Shown here: positions 1 to 9,240 of the stretch, piece by piece
Position numbering within the stretch: the stretch's first letter is position 1
How the letters are laid out: the number at the start of each line of letters is the position of its first letter
Origin: Chara braunii
Taxonomy: Eukaryota > Streptophyta > Charophyceae > Charales > Characeae
Reading direction: 5' to 3'
Assembly: GCA_003427395.1 (NCBI GenBank)
Contig: BFEA01000049.1
Span: 2,230,313-2,253,045 of the forward strand
DNA length: 22,733 nt
Position numbers and translations under genes: made by a program
Notes under the pieces: generated by a model
Database searches by the model: none
Seen by the model: only the letters and a program-made list of their open reading frames with translations
What the model was told of the DNA's origin: nothing

Positions 1-63
1 GTGTAGTATCTGCTCCGATCAGTTTCATATAAAAAAAAGCATGTGAGTGCGTGCGTGCAAGAC

Positions 64-69
<6 letters not shown>

Positions 70-122
<53 letters not shown>
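70..122. repeat. (GA)n microsatellite, about 53 nt
   Basis: Uninterrupted GA dinucleotide run in the first copy of the tandem duplication. Confidence 0.97.
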
Positions 123-125
<3 letters not shown>

Positions 126-246
126 AATCTAACTAACCACGTCCTCCCCCCCCACACACACTATCCAGTGTAGTATGTGCTCCGATCAGGTTCATAACTG
201 ATCCGTGGTCCATTGAGACCTTCTTAAAAAAAAAGCATGAGCGCTC

Positions 247-248
<2 letters not shown>

Positions 249-327
<79 letters not shown>

Positions 328-328
328 G
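249..328. repeat. (GA)n microsatellite, about 80 nt, one interruption
   Basis: GA dinucleotide run in the second copy of the tandem duplication, interrupted by an AAAG near 306. Confidence 0.97.
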
Positions 329-376
329 GACCAATCTAACTAACTGCGCGCCCCGCGCCCTCCCCCACACACGATA

Positions 377-1462
377 GCAGAATTGCGGATCTCCCGACAT
401 CTGAGAAAGAATATTTTTGGTTAGCGGGAGAAAGGTATGCAAAGTGTGACACACACACAACAGGTGAGTTCAAATCCGGACAATCACCAACCCAGCAAAC
501 CACAACTGAAAGGATTGCAAACTGTGATCAGGTGTTTGACAGGACAAAAAAGCAAAAAAAAAAGAAAGAAAAATATATATCCAAGGCTTACAAAGCAGCA
601 GCAGCATTCCATCGGCAGTGTCAACAACAATGCACAGGTGAGCCTAAAAACCACCCCGACCCCACCCAAACCCACACCCGACCAACAAACCCCTATCCAA
701 CCTCATGTGCACCCTTTTCCCTTCATTTTTTTGTGGGCGAAGCCACAACAGGTAACCTTGTTAGCTTAATTTCACGCAAAAATTGTCTTTGTACAAGTGG
801 TGTGGCTAGGGCCGCCAAACAAACTCTCTCAGGTATAGTCACTCTCTTCCTCAACCTCACTTATGGTCGCTCTCTCTCTCCAAGACCTTTCTCCTCCCTG
901 AATACCTCTCTCCCTCTCTCTCCTTAACTCGCAGTACGCCCTAGCTATGGCACTCAGCACCATTGACTACCAACTATGCAGCATAGCATGAGTATCGCAA
1001 AATAGCTCAACGGCACTTCCACATGGACTCCCTAGTGAATATATGTTGGCGACCTCCACTACATGACTTTTTACTTGACGATTCACCTTCCGTACTGTCC
1101 AGACTGGTTATGGAACGGTACCCGGCAGATTTTTGCCGCTTCCGGAAGTTTGTGGACTCTCTTGGGACCTCGCTGTTGATTGGACTCGACCGACAAAACG
1201 GGCCGAACAACTTCCACGGACTTTTCCAACCCCTCTTGGTACCTATCTGAATCTTCTACCTGCGGCCTACTGAAACTAACCTATGCATTGGTCGTGAATA
1301 TGGTACAGCCGAACTGGGACTGAAGCTGAGACTGGGAACTGGGACAGGAACTGGGTCAGGGACCAAGGCTGCAGAGTGAAATACTTTCAATGAGAAAGGG
1401 CCTAGTGGTCTTCTCCATTCTATTCCGGGGAGCAGAAATTTGTTTTTCCCCATCAGAAAGTC
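377..1462. other. Flanking DNA with no recognisable gene
   Basis: This stretch has short open frames only (the longest about 131 codons at 532-927, and 75 codons at 1023-1250); none carries a motif I recognise. It contains a pyrimidine-rich patch (about 835-927) and a degenerate short tandem of GGGAC/AACTGG words at about 1313-1366. Several CAG/GT donor-like words (near 461, 637, 750, 832) occur, but I cannot assemble exons from them. It is the DNA upstream of the LINE insertion. Confidence 0.5.
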
Positions 1463-1480
1463 GAGAAGCGATATGGACTT
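1463..1480. repeat. LINE target-site duplication, upstream copy
   Basis: GAGAAGCGATATGGACTT matches GAGAAGTGATATGGACTT at 12051-12068 in 17 of 18 positions. The single difference is CG versus TG, the expected product of methyl-cytosine decay. The partner copy lies immediately after the A-rich LINE tail, which is where a target-primed insertion leaves it. Confidence 0.75.
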
Positions 1481-2083
1481 GCTAGAACATCAGGAAGCCT
1501 GCCTTGCGTCGGAGCTACGATAGTCTCGTGGCGCTACGGTGCAGTCTGACCGCCGTCGAGAAAAGGAAGAGTGGTACGGTATGAAGCAAGGGGAGGGAGG
1601 ACGTCGTCGACATGGGAGGAATTGAAGTCAGCACGAAGAGCATGTGATTCTCCAAACAGAATACTGGTGAGGAAGCAAGGGAAGAGGGGAGGGGAAGGAG
1701 GATGACATCACCACACATGGAGGGAGTCGAGGATAACACATGAAGCACAGTGTTTTGAGGCAGAAAGGGGAGAAGCGGCGTGACTCCGGGCGACTTGGAG
1801 GAAAGTGGCACTTGGCGGGTGCCGGAACCGGGATTATGACGAGGCCCATCGCAGAAGAAGGGCGATGAGATCTCGTGACAAGCTGTAGGCGGGCGATTCC
1901 AAGCGAGCAACGACCACGAAGGTATTTGAAGCGAGCGGAGTGGAGACAGGGGCAACACCTTCCACACACACCGTCCGATTTCGGATCTCCTCAGGGGCGC
2001 CCGGGGAAACCGGTGTTCCCCCCGGTGGAGGGATCTGCTGTTTCGGACAGTTGGTGTGCTGGAGAGTTGAAGAGCCAAACCAG

Positions 2084-2221
2084 GTAAGATCCGGACGATT
2101 GAGAGGTGCTGTTTTCCACTCGAATCGAAAGACGAGACACACCACTGATTCCGTAGTTCTTTAGTTTTAGCGAATGAAAGGCACACCACTGTCGTACGTT
2201 TTATTTTGCTTCTTGTTATAG
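2084..2221 (+). other. Candidate spliceosomal intron (138 bp) in the LINE 5' region
   Basis: CAG|GTAAGA at 2081-2089 is a textbook 5' splice site. TTTTGCTTCTTGTTATAG ending at 2221 is a good pyrimidine-rich 3' splice site. The interval has a plausible intron length and is A/T-richer than its upstream neighbour. No coding exon flanks it, so this is only a sequence-level candidate. Confidence 0.35.
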
Positions 2222-2244
2222 GCAAATCGCGAGCTCTTGAGGGG

Positions 2245-3010
2245 ACTCACCCTATTTCCTTCTGACAAATCGAGATTTCGTGTTGGAGGTAAAACGAACG
2301 AGGCGTAGGATTTTTCTTGGTTGGGCTAACCTGGGGGTAAGAAGGTCATGATCAATGGGTCACACCTATTATCCGTGGGGTAGAAACTTCGGGGTATAAC
2401 AGCGGATCTAACGATCCATCCTGCCGCTGATCCCCTGCCGTTTTCTGGGACAACCTTGATTGTCCCGACATATTCATCTATTTGGATCCCAAGGAAAAAC
2501 GTGAAACCCCTCAAGCCTCCATAGAGATGGGTTACTCCACTGACGTATGTTTATTTCTTACACCTTTTTTGACACATCGAGAGTTCGACGAATGAGTTGT
2601 TGAGCTAACCAAGGGTGTTTCTGGGATAACCTTGATTGTCCCGACATCTTCAACTATTTGGAACCCAAGGAAAACGTGAAACCCCTCAAGCCCCCATAGA
2701 GTACGTTTATTTCTTACACCCTTTTTTGACACACCGAGAGTTTGACGAACCTGTTGCTGAGCTAACCAGGTGGGTACGTCGTGTGGTTTCTGAGCAATCA
2801 AGAGGTCATGGTCAATGAATCTTTATCTGTGAAGTCGAACCTTCGGGAATTGCGGCTAACCCAGGCGGAGCTAACGAATCCTCTCGCCATCGATCCTCTG
2901 TTTTTCCGGGAGAATTGATTGTCACGACACACAGCACAGGATTTTCAATATTTGGAACCCAAGAAAAATGGGAAATCCGGAAATCCCTTAAACCTTCACA
3001 GACTATAGCC
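2245..3010 (+). repeat. Degenerate tandem repeats (monomer-like) in the LINE 5' region
   Basis: Three successive units beginning TTGRGCTAACC at about 2321, 2600 and 2757, plus a partial one upstream, share the same ordered words: CTTGATTGTCCCGACAT, TTTGGAACCCAAGGAAAA, GTGAAACCCCTCAAGCC, GTTTATTTCTTACACC, and CGAGAGTTYGACGAA. Units differ in length (about 279, 158 and 250 bp) because the front half is missing from the middle copy. The arrangement recalls the promoter monomers of rodent L1 5' UTRs; the function here is inferred from position only. Confidence 0.75.
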
Positions 3011-3462
3011 TCTTGTCTGTCACGGATTTTGGGTCAACCGTATGCATGAGATCAGTCTGCTGGAATTAAATCTCCTGAGAGAGGCTACCTACCCTGAAAA
3101 TTATCAAAACTCCTGGTGTACTGGCCACCTGAGAGAGCTCTTGGCAAAAAAAAAAAAAAATCCGTATATGCAACATCTGAAGGCTTAGCGCAGAAAGCTC
3201 TCATAACTCTGGGAATTCCCCGATTGAAGGGAAGCAACAACAATTTCACAGACGGGTGCCGCGGCAACCAAGAAGGTAGGAAGGTAGCAGGGAGAGGGCA
3301 ATCATGATTACTGACGGCGATAAGGCCAGAATACGTCGGAGAAACCAGCGGGCACAAAAAAAGTTAGATTCTACTCTGTTATACAGAGGGGCGGTAAGGC
3401 AACACATCTCCCAAAGACTAGCATGGCAATCAAAGCCCCTCCATCAGGACACTTAGGAACAG

Positions 3463-4740
3463 ATGGCGGTACAGATGGCCAATCAGATCAGGGAGCAACA
3501 ACAGGGACCCCCCCCCCTTTCCCTGCCCTCTCCCCCCCCCCTCCCTCCACCCCCTCCTGGGCAACCCGCCTTCGCAAACCACACAGAGGACAGACGATCT
3601 CAATCCAACAAAGGGGGGAGGGGAAGAAAAAAGGGAGTGGAAGATCCCGTTGGACAGTCTGTCATCGGCTGGGGCCTTTTTCATATCCCACATGGTCACA
3701 CCGTCTGAGTCAAAGGTGGTCAACCAAGGTGGGAGGTCTGCCATGATTAAGTCACTCCCCGCAGAGAAGATACAGGGCAGAATGAATTGTATAAATCTCA
3801 CGCCAGCAACTGGGTATTCCGTGATGACGCCGCTTTCAGATCCACAAATGAGAAAGTGGGGTGGATACGGAAGCGACTGGCAAAGAGGGGAAGGGGAAGA
3901 AAAAAGGGAGTGGAAGATCCCGTTGGACAGTCTGTCACCGGCTGGGGCCGTTTTCATATCCCACATGGTCACACTGTCTGAGTCAAAGGTGGTCAACCAA
4001 GGTGGGAGGTCTGCCATGATCAAGTCACTCCCCGCAGAGAAGGTACAGAGCAGAAATGAATTGTATAAATCCCACGCCAGCAACTGGGTATTCCATGATG
4101 ACACGGCTTTCAGATCTACAATGAGAAAGTGGGGTGGATATGGAAGCGACTGGCATCCCTTAGGGGAAGTATGGAGGAAGCTCGGGATCTCTTTTTGCTC
4201 CAGCCAATCTCATCAATGACTGTCACGGTGATTAGTAGACATGAAGGGGACAAGCACACAATGGATGCCTGGCGTTCGATCAGGTGCGACAGGTCGGAGG
4301 TTCGAATTTATCCTTGGGCCCCCCCACGACAACAGCAGCCTGAGGAAAGGCGGGATCAACTAATGGCGGAACACTTTTGGGTGGGATTCCGCCATATCCC
4401 CTTTGAAGTTCAAGCCGCATTTGTACAGGACTTCAGTGAGAAGTTCGACGTTCTCGACTTCATTGACCCCCTGCCCCCTCACGTCGCAAAAAGAGATGAC
4501 TATTTGATGCTGGCAATCGACCTCCCGACAGGACATCCTTTCTCCCTTGACGACATAATCCCGTACCGTGTGGGGGATAGAGAAATTAAAATTCACACTG
4601 CCCACAAATTAAGGCCGTGGTGTTTCAAGTGTCAGGCTTATGGACACTTGTACACGGACTCAGCCTGCCCCCACCAACTGAGCAATCAGACCTGTGTCAC
4701 AGGTCGCCTCACTCAGGATCCTCTCAGAAGCACGCACTAG
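3463..4740 (+). pseudogene. LINE ORF1 protein (nucleic-acid-binding, zinc knuckle), broken
   Basis: The N-terminus from the ATG at 3463 is Gln- then Pro-rich and runs to a stop at 3706. Reading then passes through a duplicated block (3620-4165) where single-base differences between copies move the frame. The best-preserved part is one open frame from 4129 to 4740. It contains an aromatic/charged segment (AEHFWVGFRHIPFEVQ, about residues 78-93 of that frame) and, near its end, C-F-K-C-x4-H-x6-C (codons about 4621-4668). That is a CCHC-like knuckle, though the last spacing is 6 rather than the usual 4. In L1 elements ORF1p coats the element RNA in the ribonucleoprotein that carries ORF2p. It lies directly upstream of the ORF2 endonuclease frame once the intervening tail is passed. 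Confident as ORF1; exact start and frame joins are uncertain. Confidence 0.7.
3620..4165 (+). repeat. Direct tandem duplication, 273-bp period, inside ORF1
   Basis: Unit 1 (3620-3892) and unit 2 (3893-4165) are about 95% identical by eye, each starting at GGGGAAGAAAAAAGGG and ending in GTGGATAYGGAAGCGACTGGCA. The period is 91 codons exactly, so the frame is kept. Two one-base differences (CAGAATGA versus CAGAAATGA; CACAAATGAG versus TACAATGAG) shift the frame in opposite directions. Confidence 0.92.
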
Positions 4741-6752
4741 AGAACAGTCGACCCGGGTCATGAGGGGTGGGTCTATATAGACAAAAGGGATGACGGGGGG
4801 AAGATCATAGGATGGTCCTGGGACCAAAAAGGGGAACCGGACTTGAGCGCCAGACCCCCGCCCTCTTGGACTCCACCCAAGACTGTGGAGTCGCACCCAC
4901 ACCTCTCGGATTCCCCCCCCAAAGCAAGCCCCCCTCCCCTACACCAGCCAGGAGATGAGGCCACCACCTCGGACACCTGAGGAAAGGCCCGCGGCCTGGA
5001 CCCGGGGGACTACATACAGGACATCTCCCTGGTTCCGGAAAAGGCCGCCGGTCAGGCCCTAAAAACCCAGAAGGAACAGCGAGACTCGGGCCACCCAAGG
5101 AAACCGACTCAACGACAAGAGCCCGGCCTGGTGACACGAAGATGCCTCAACAGGTTTGCAATCCTCGGGGACGACACCACGGGGGATCAGGAGAACGAAG
5201 GGGCAAAGGACTCGGAACACAAGGACACGGATGCGATGCAAGCAGGACAGGGGGCAGCCAGTCAAGGAACTCCGTAACCGAGGAGTGGCGAAGATCAGCG
5301 GAGGGGGACGCTAGGGACGGTGGAAGGAGGAACACCGGACACACAAAACTCCCAGGACCCATACGGCAAAGCCCTGGGCCCCTCCGTGGAAGGGGAAGAA
5401 AACCCATTATCCCCCCTCTGTCAAAACCATGAGAGAATAATGGGGTTGCTCTCGGTTTGGATCATGAGGGGTCTGCAGCTCCGCCTCACAAATGCCTCGC
5501 GCGACTTCTGGGGACGGGCCGAAGCACAATTAACCTTAGCCTTAGAAGTAAGCCCTGTGGTAAAAAGGCTCGTGGAGGAAGGTCCACCCTCGAATACTAG
5601 TTGGGAAGAAGTCTTACAGTGACTGTTCAAAATTCCAGTTGCGCACCTTCAAACACCAGCAGAAGTGCCAACAGCCCAGGTCACGCATCTCAAGCGCATT
5701 GAAGATCCACAAGAGACCGGGGGGGACAAATCAACCTCCCCAAAGAAAATAGGGGCACATGGGAAGGGGGGACAGATCAACCTCCCCAAAGGAAATAGGG
5801 GCACAGGGGAAGGGGGGACAGACGCAGGCTGAAGCAAAAAAAGACACAGATCATTTTGAAGATGCTTTTGGCCTGCAACCTATGGAGATAGAGGAGCCCC
5901 CAGACCCACTCCCCCCCCCCCTTTGATGTGGTGGCGATGGATTTGGACCAACCAGAGGAAATGGGTGGCCCCCCAGGGGATATGGATACTGAGCAGAAAC
6001 TGTGTGCGATCGCAGACTGGCTGATGGAGGGACTGCAGGCGCAAATTAACTCCCCAGAAGTTCTGGGACCACACGTACGTACAATTATTTGCTATGTTAG
6101 ACAACCCTACTCCGAGGGGCGCCTTGGAGGTGGCCCCCCCCTCCCACATCACATGGCCAGAAATATTTCAAAGGATCAGGCATATCACCATGCTGCAATT
6201 CCACCCCCCAATGCGCTAGACAGCCTCGAACACGCCGGAAGGGGACCAAACCTCCTCTCCCCCACGCCCCCCCCTCGAAAACCATTAGGAAATCGAAATT
6301 AGAGAGACTCGGGGGAAGGAGGTTGGGGTCGCACAACGGTTGAAAAAGGTGAGGCAGCTAGTAGCGATAGGGCAATACGAGAAGCCCCTCTCAAAAGCAG
6401 ATGGGGTCGCGATAATCCCCTTGAGGCAGGCAAGTGACAGAATGGAAATCGGCCTGTCCCCGACACAGGGAGGGGTCACACTGTCGGGATGGAGATATTA
6501 CAACATTTGGTCCCTCCCAAGCCTGAGAGACGGAGACTTCAGATGGCAAACGGAAGTCCTCATTGTAAATACTACCCCACCGGAGTGGTTGCAACCCTTC
6601 CTCAATTTGAGGAACTCACGCGCGTGGCCTCCACAGATCTCTATATCCTCTTCGAAGAGGACAAAGATTCAAACCTCATCTGGTACAACCACAATGCGCT
6701 AATGGACCTCTCATTACACCATCTTCAAGCCGGACCCTTCTGGCCAGAATAG
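4741..6752 (+). pseudogene. ORF1 C-terminal tail or extra LINE protein, unrecognised, broken
   Basis: After the zinc knuckle about 2 kb remain before ORF2. The first part (4741-5300) translates to Pro/Gly/Arg/Asp-rich low-complexity sequence with stops. Then come protein-like pieces. 5320-5622 is in the same frame as the knuckle and is rich in Leu/Glu, ending VEEGPPSNTSWEEVLQ. 5928-6302 begins MVAMDLDQPEE, contains ADWLMEGLQ, and ends in a Pro/Arg stretch. 6340-6752 spans two frames, with GWRYYNIWSLPSLRDGDF, then TTPPEWLQPF, then DLYILFEEDKDSNLIWYNHN to a stop at 6750-6752. The last piece looks like folded protein, not spacer. I do not recognise the family. It may be an ORF1p C-terminal domain peculiar to this LINE lineage, or a separate small ORF. 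Confidence 0.5.
5725..5816 (+). repeat. 46-bp tandem duplication
   Basis: GACARATCAACCTCCCCAAA starts at 5725 and again at 5771, and the following GACAGA begins at 5817, giving two 46-bp units with few differences. 46 is not a multiple of three, so each added unit shifts the reading frame of the ORF1-like tail. Confidence 0.9.
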
Positions 6753-6880
6753 GATCTCCACACATGCATCTCGAAGGTCCTAAGATATGGCCTATTGAAT
6801 ACGGCGGACTGGTCCCAAAAACCCTGGCAGAAGGTGTAGTACCACACTCTCAAGGAAACAGCGAAAGGAAGGGAGTAGTG

Positions 6881-7670
6881 ATGGACCAAATTGATACACT
6901 GTACTGTAGAAACCCCGCATGGAGGCGGTCCCTGAACGATGCGGACCTGGACCTGAGGTCGCTTAATGTAAATGGCCTGGCCTCCTTTAACCCAACTAAA
7001 AACCAGGCCATCTGGGATCTCTTGCGAGGGGTGGGGGAACGTAGATGGCCAGACATTGTTTGCATCAAGGAGACTCATCTGATGGACCACCCAGAACACC
7101 ACAGGGGTCACAGATTGGCATGGCCACACCAAATATACCAGGCACATGCATCGGCCTCCTGCGGAGTGGCCATATGGGTCTCACCCAACTCCAAGTTGCA
7201 AGTGATACACTGGGCAGCAGATGAAGAACAAGGTGGGTCTTGGTCCTAGGTATGCTAGAACTGGAACTAATTTGCGTCTTCGGCGTCTATGCCCCAAACT
7301 CTGCTACAGACAGGTCACACTTTTTCGACCACCTTTGCTCCCTCCCCCCTTCGGGTATTCCCTTGGCATAGCAGGTGACTTCAACGCTGCACCCGACAGG
7401 TGGTTGAACCGATGGAATCCCAAGGGGAACTATCCGTGATATGTAGAGGACTCTGAACGGACTATTGCGGACCTATGCAGCTCTCTTGGGCTCATAGATT
7501 CCTTTAGATACCTCCATCCTACAGAGAGGACCTACACATCCCTCCGCTCCAACGACCCCGGCCGATATTCCAAATCAAGAATCGACCTGATCTCCCAATC
7601 TATACAACATGCTTTGCGACTCACAACAATCCTCCCCTAAAGTCCTCACCCCGGTCTGGACCACTGTGCA
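6881..7670 (+). pseudogene. LINE ORF2, endonuclease domain (APE type), frameshifted
   Basis: This is the front of ORF2p, which nicks target DNA to prime reverse transcription. From the ATG at 6881 the frame reads SLNVNGL (about 6957), DIVCIKETHL with the catalytic Glu codon at 7070-7072, and CGVAIWVSP. It closes at 7249, and the family's conserved VYAPN segment follows in a different frame. The metal-binding GDFN box lies at 7374-7385 in a further frame, SRIDLIS near 7574-7596, and the terminal Asp-His pair at 7659-7664. All the key acidic and His residues I can place are still present, so decay here is by indels (near 7215 and 7362, the second in a C/G-rich run) rather than by loss of active-site codons. 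Exonuclease-endonuclease-phosphatase fold assigned from motif order. Confidence 0.85.
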
Positions 7671-8373
7671 TGCGGCGCAGTCCTCTCGTTTCGCAAAAGG
7701 CCAAATCAGGGACCAGGCTATTACAAATTAAATACCTCGTTACTGAAAGACACTAGTTTTCAGGCATTCATACGAGATGTATGGACCTATTGGAAGGAGC
7801 AGCGACACAATCTTCAATCAGACATCCAATGGTTCACAAATGGTATGTTCTTCCTAGCGAAAAAATGTGCGGACTATTCTAAACTAATGGCAAAATGGCA
7901 TCACGCTCAAGAATTAGAGATCCATAGACAACTTCATAACTTGGTCTCCCAGGACAACTTGAACGATCACACACCCACCATCCAACAATTAAAAGACCAA
8001 CTTTTACGGTATGCACAAGATAGATGGCAAGGTATTAGAATCAGCGGCAAACTCTCCAAATGGACCACAAAAGGCACTATGGACTCGCAATTTTTCAGCC
8101 TAGCATCAAATAGTGCACACCACACATTAATCGAAGCCTTTCTAGGCCCTATGACAAATGAGGTGGCGACCTCCACAACACATTGTATGAAAATTGCAAG
8201 ATTCGTGATCTCTCTTCTTCACATGTGCCACAACCACAATATTCCCGTCGAGCGGCCGATATCGAAGATTTCCTCCGACCAATGGAAAACAGCCTTACAC
8301 AATCACAAAGGATGGAATAGGAACCGGACTGATGCTCCCCATAATGGACAAGGAGTCAGAACCTTGAGGTTTT

Positions 8374-8377
<4 letters not shown>
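7671..8377 (+). pseudogene. LINE ORF2, linker between endonuclease and RT
   Basis: After the endonuclease the + strand encodes a helical, charged segment (for example YYKLNTSLLKDTSFQAFIRDVW near 7710-7785, then an open frame from 7845 with QELEIHRQLHNLV and QLKDQLLRYAQDRWQG). The length, about 235 codons, and the composition suit the L1 region between endonuclease and reverse transcriptase. The frame opened at 7845 runs without a stop up to the poly-A/N gap. Confidence 0.65.
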
Positions 8378-8409
<32 letters not shown>

Positions 8410-8436
8410 NNNAAAAAAAAAAAAAAAAAAAAAAAA
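8378..8436. other. Poly-A run with a 3-N assembly gap
   Basis: 32 A, NNN (8410-8412), then 24 A. It interrupts LINE ORF2 between linker and RT, where no tail is expected. The gap length of 3 is a placeholder and the two flanks may not be truly adjacent. The lysine runs predicted across it are meaningless. Confidence 0.95.
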
Positions 8437-9240
8437 GAAAGTTGAAAGACCAGTAGGTAAGGAGGAAATCTGGTCAGCGCTCCTCCAAATGGACGAGGAG
8501 AAAACCTCGGGCATCGACGGTTTCCCCAAAGAATTTTGGGAAACCATGTGGCCGGTCTTGAGCAACGACCTCATGAGTTTCTACAGGGTTGTCTGGGACT
8601 CAAGGGCAATGGGGGAGATGCTTGGGCAAGGGGTTTTGTCTCTTCTCCACACGAAAGGAGACAAAATTAATATTCGGAATTACCGTCCGATTACACTCTT
8701 AACGGTGGTATACAAGATGTTGTCCAAGGCACTCGCTAACAGAATGATCGAGGTAATTAATGTCCAAGGCACCCAACCTAGACAAGCTTCATCCAAAAAA
8801 GAAACATTCAGGAAAACATTTTGCTAGTCAATGAAGTCATTAGCCTCTCCTGACAGTCTGCAACCAACGCCACCTTCATCTTCATTGACTTCGAGAAAGC
8901 CTACAATCATGTCAATTGGATCTTCCTAGATATGTGCCTCAGGAAACTAAAATTTGGACCAGACTTCAGAAGATGGGTGCAGATCCTGCACCGGAATGCA
9001 ACAATACGGGTGCAAGTGAACGGACTATTGGCTTCGGAGGTTCGTCTAGAGAGATCGGTTCAGCAAGGGGATCCCATAGCCCCCTTCCTCTTTATAGTGG
9101 TAATGGAGGCACTAGCAGCTAACCTCCACCATAACAGGAACCTAGAAAGGATTCGGATCGCAGGGATCCCGAAGGAAGTGATTCCTGTTTGCTCCTTATT
9201 TGCGGACGACCTTACTGTTATGGTAGGGGCCACGAAGTAA
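8437..9240 (+). pseudogene. LINE ORF2, reverse transcriptase domain, frameshifted
   Basis: This is the polymerase that copies element RNA at the nicked target. Motif order is intact: KTSGIDGFPKEFW (about 8503), then RNYRPITLLTVVYKMLSKALANRM (about 8680-8745). A frame change near 8800 and a TGA at 8851-8853 follow. Motif A is FIDFEKAYN with catalytic Asp at 8887-8889. Next come SVQQGDPIAPFLF (about 9055-9095) and motif C FADD at 9199-9210. Both catalytic Asp of motif C and the motif A Asp are kept, although the usual Asp at the end of motif A (AYD) is Asn. The frame closes with TAA at 9238-9240, in the middle of the domain's usual extent. Non-LTR (RVT_1-type) RT without doubt. Confidence 0.9.

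Larger units (their letters stand above)
1..376. repeat. Tandem duplication (~167-bp period) carrying GA microsatellites
   Basis: Two copies start with near-identical words (GTGTAGTATCTGCTCCGATC at 1 and GTGTAGTATGTGCTCCGATC at 168). Each continues through an A-run ending in AAGCATG, a long GA microsatellite, then CCAATCTAACTAAC and a C-rich stretch ending in CACACA. The second copy carries about 30 extra bases before its A-run and a longer GA tract. No coding capacity is recognisable; the Ser/Leu open frame on the - strand is only translated microsatellite. Confidence 0.85.
1481..3462 (+). promoter_or_regulatory. LINE 5' region (presumed untranslated, internal promoter)
   Basis: About 2 kb separate the inferred LINE 5' end from the first plausible ORF1 ATG (3463). 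No + strand protein is recognisable. The region contains degenerate tandem repeats (2245-3010), a 13-nt A-run at about 3146, and a strong donor/acceptor pair at 2084-2221. L1 elements are transcribed from an internal promoter in the 5' UTR, so this is where one is expected; no core promoter motif was identified. On the - strand 1515-2225 is open for 236 codons, without a recognisable motif. Confidence 0.5.

Noticed and set aside
224-460. Open frame on the - strand with long Ser-Leu repeats
   Set aside because: It is the translated (GA)n microsatellite; no other evidence of coding.
455-485. B-box-like GAGTTCAAATCC suggesting a SINE
   Set aside because: No A-box at the right distance, no tRNA arms and no tail downstream.
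440-850. Series of donor-like CAG|GTRAG words suggesting a host gene
   Set aside because: No consistent exons, acceptors or conserved protein could be joined to them; such words are expected by chance in CA-rich DNA.
3430-4104. 224-codon - strand frame over the ORF1 duplication
   Set aside because: The 273-bp period is divisible by three, so an open frame in one unit is open in both; it is antisense to the ORF1 frames and has no motif.
4270-4310. tRNA B-box-like word GGTTCGAATTT (SINE or tRNA promoter)
   Set aside because: It lies in the best-preserved ORF1 frame (RSEVRIYPW) and has no A-box or cloverleaf around it.
8354-8460. Lysine-rich or phenylalanine-rich proteins across the A/N run
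   Set aside because: They are translations of a homopolymer with an assembly gap.
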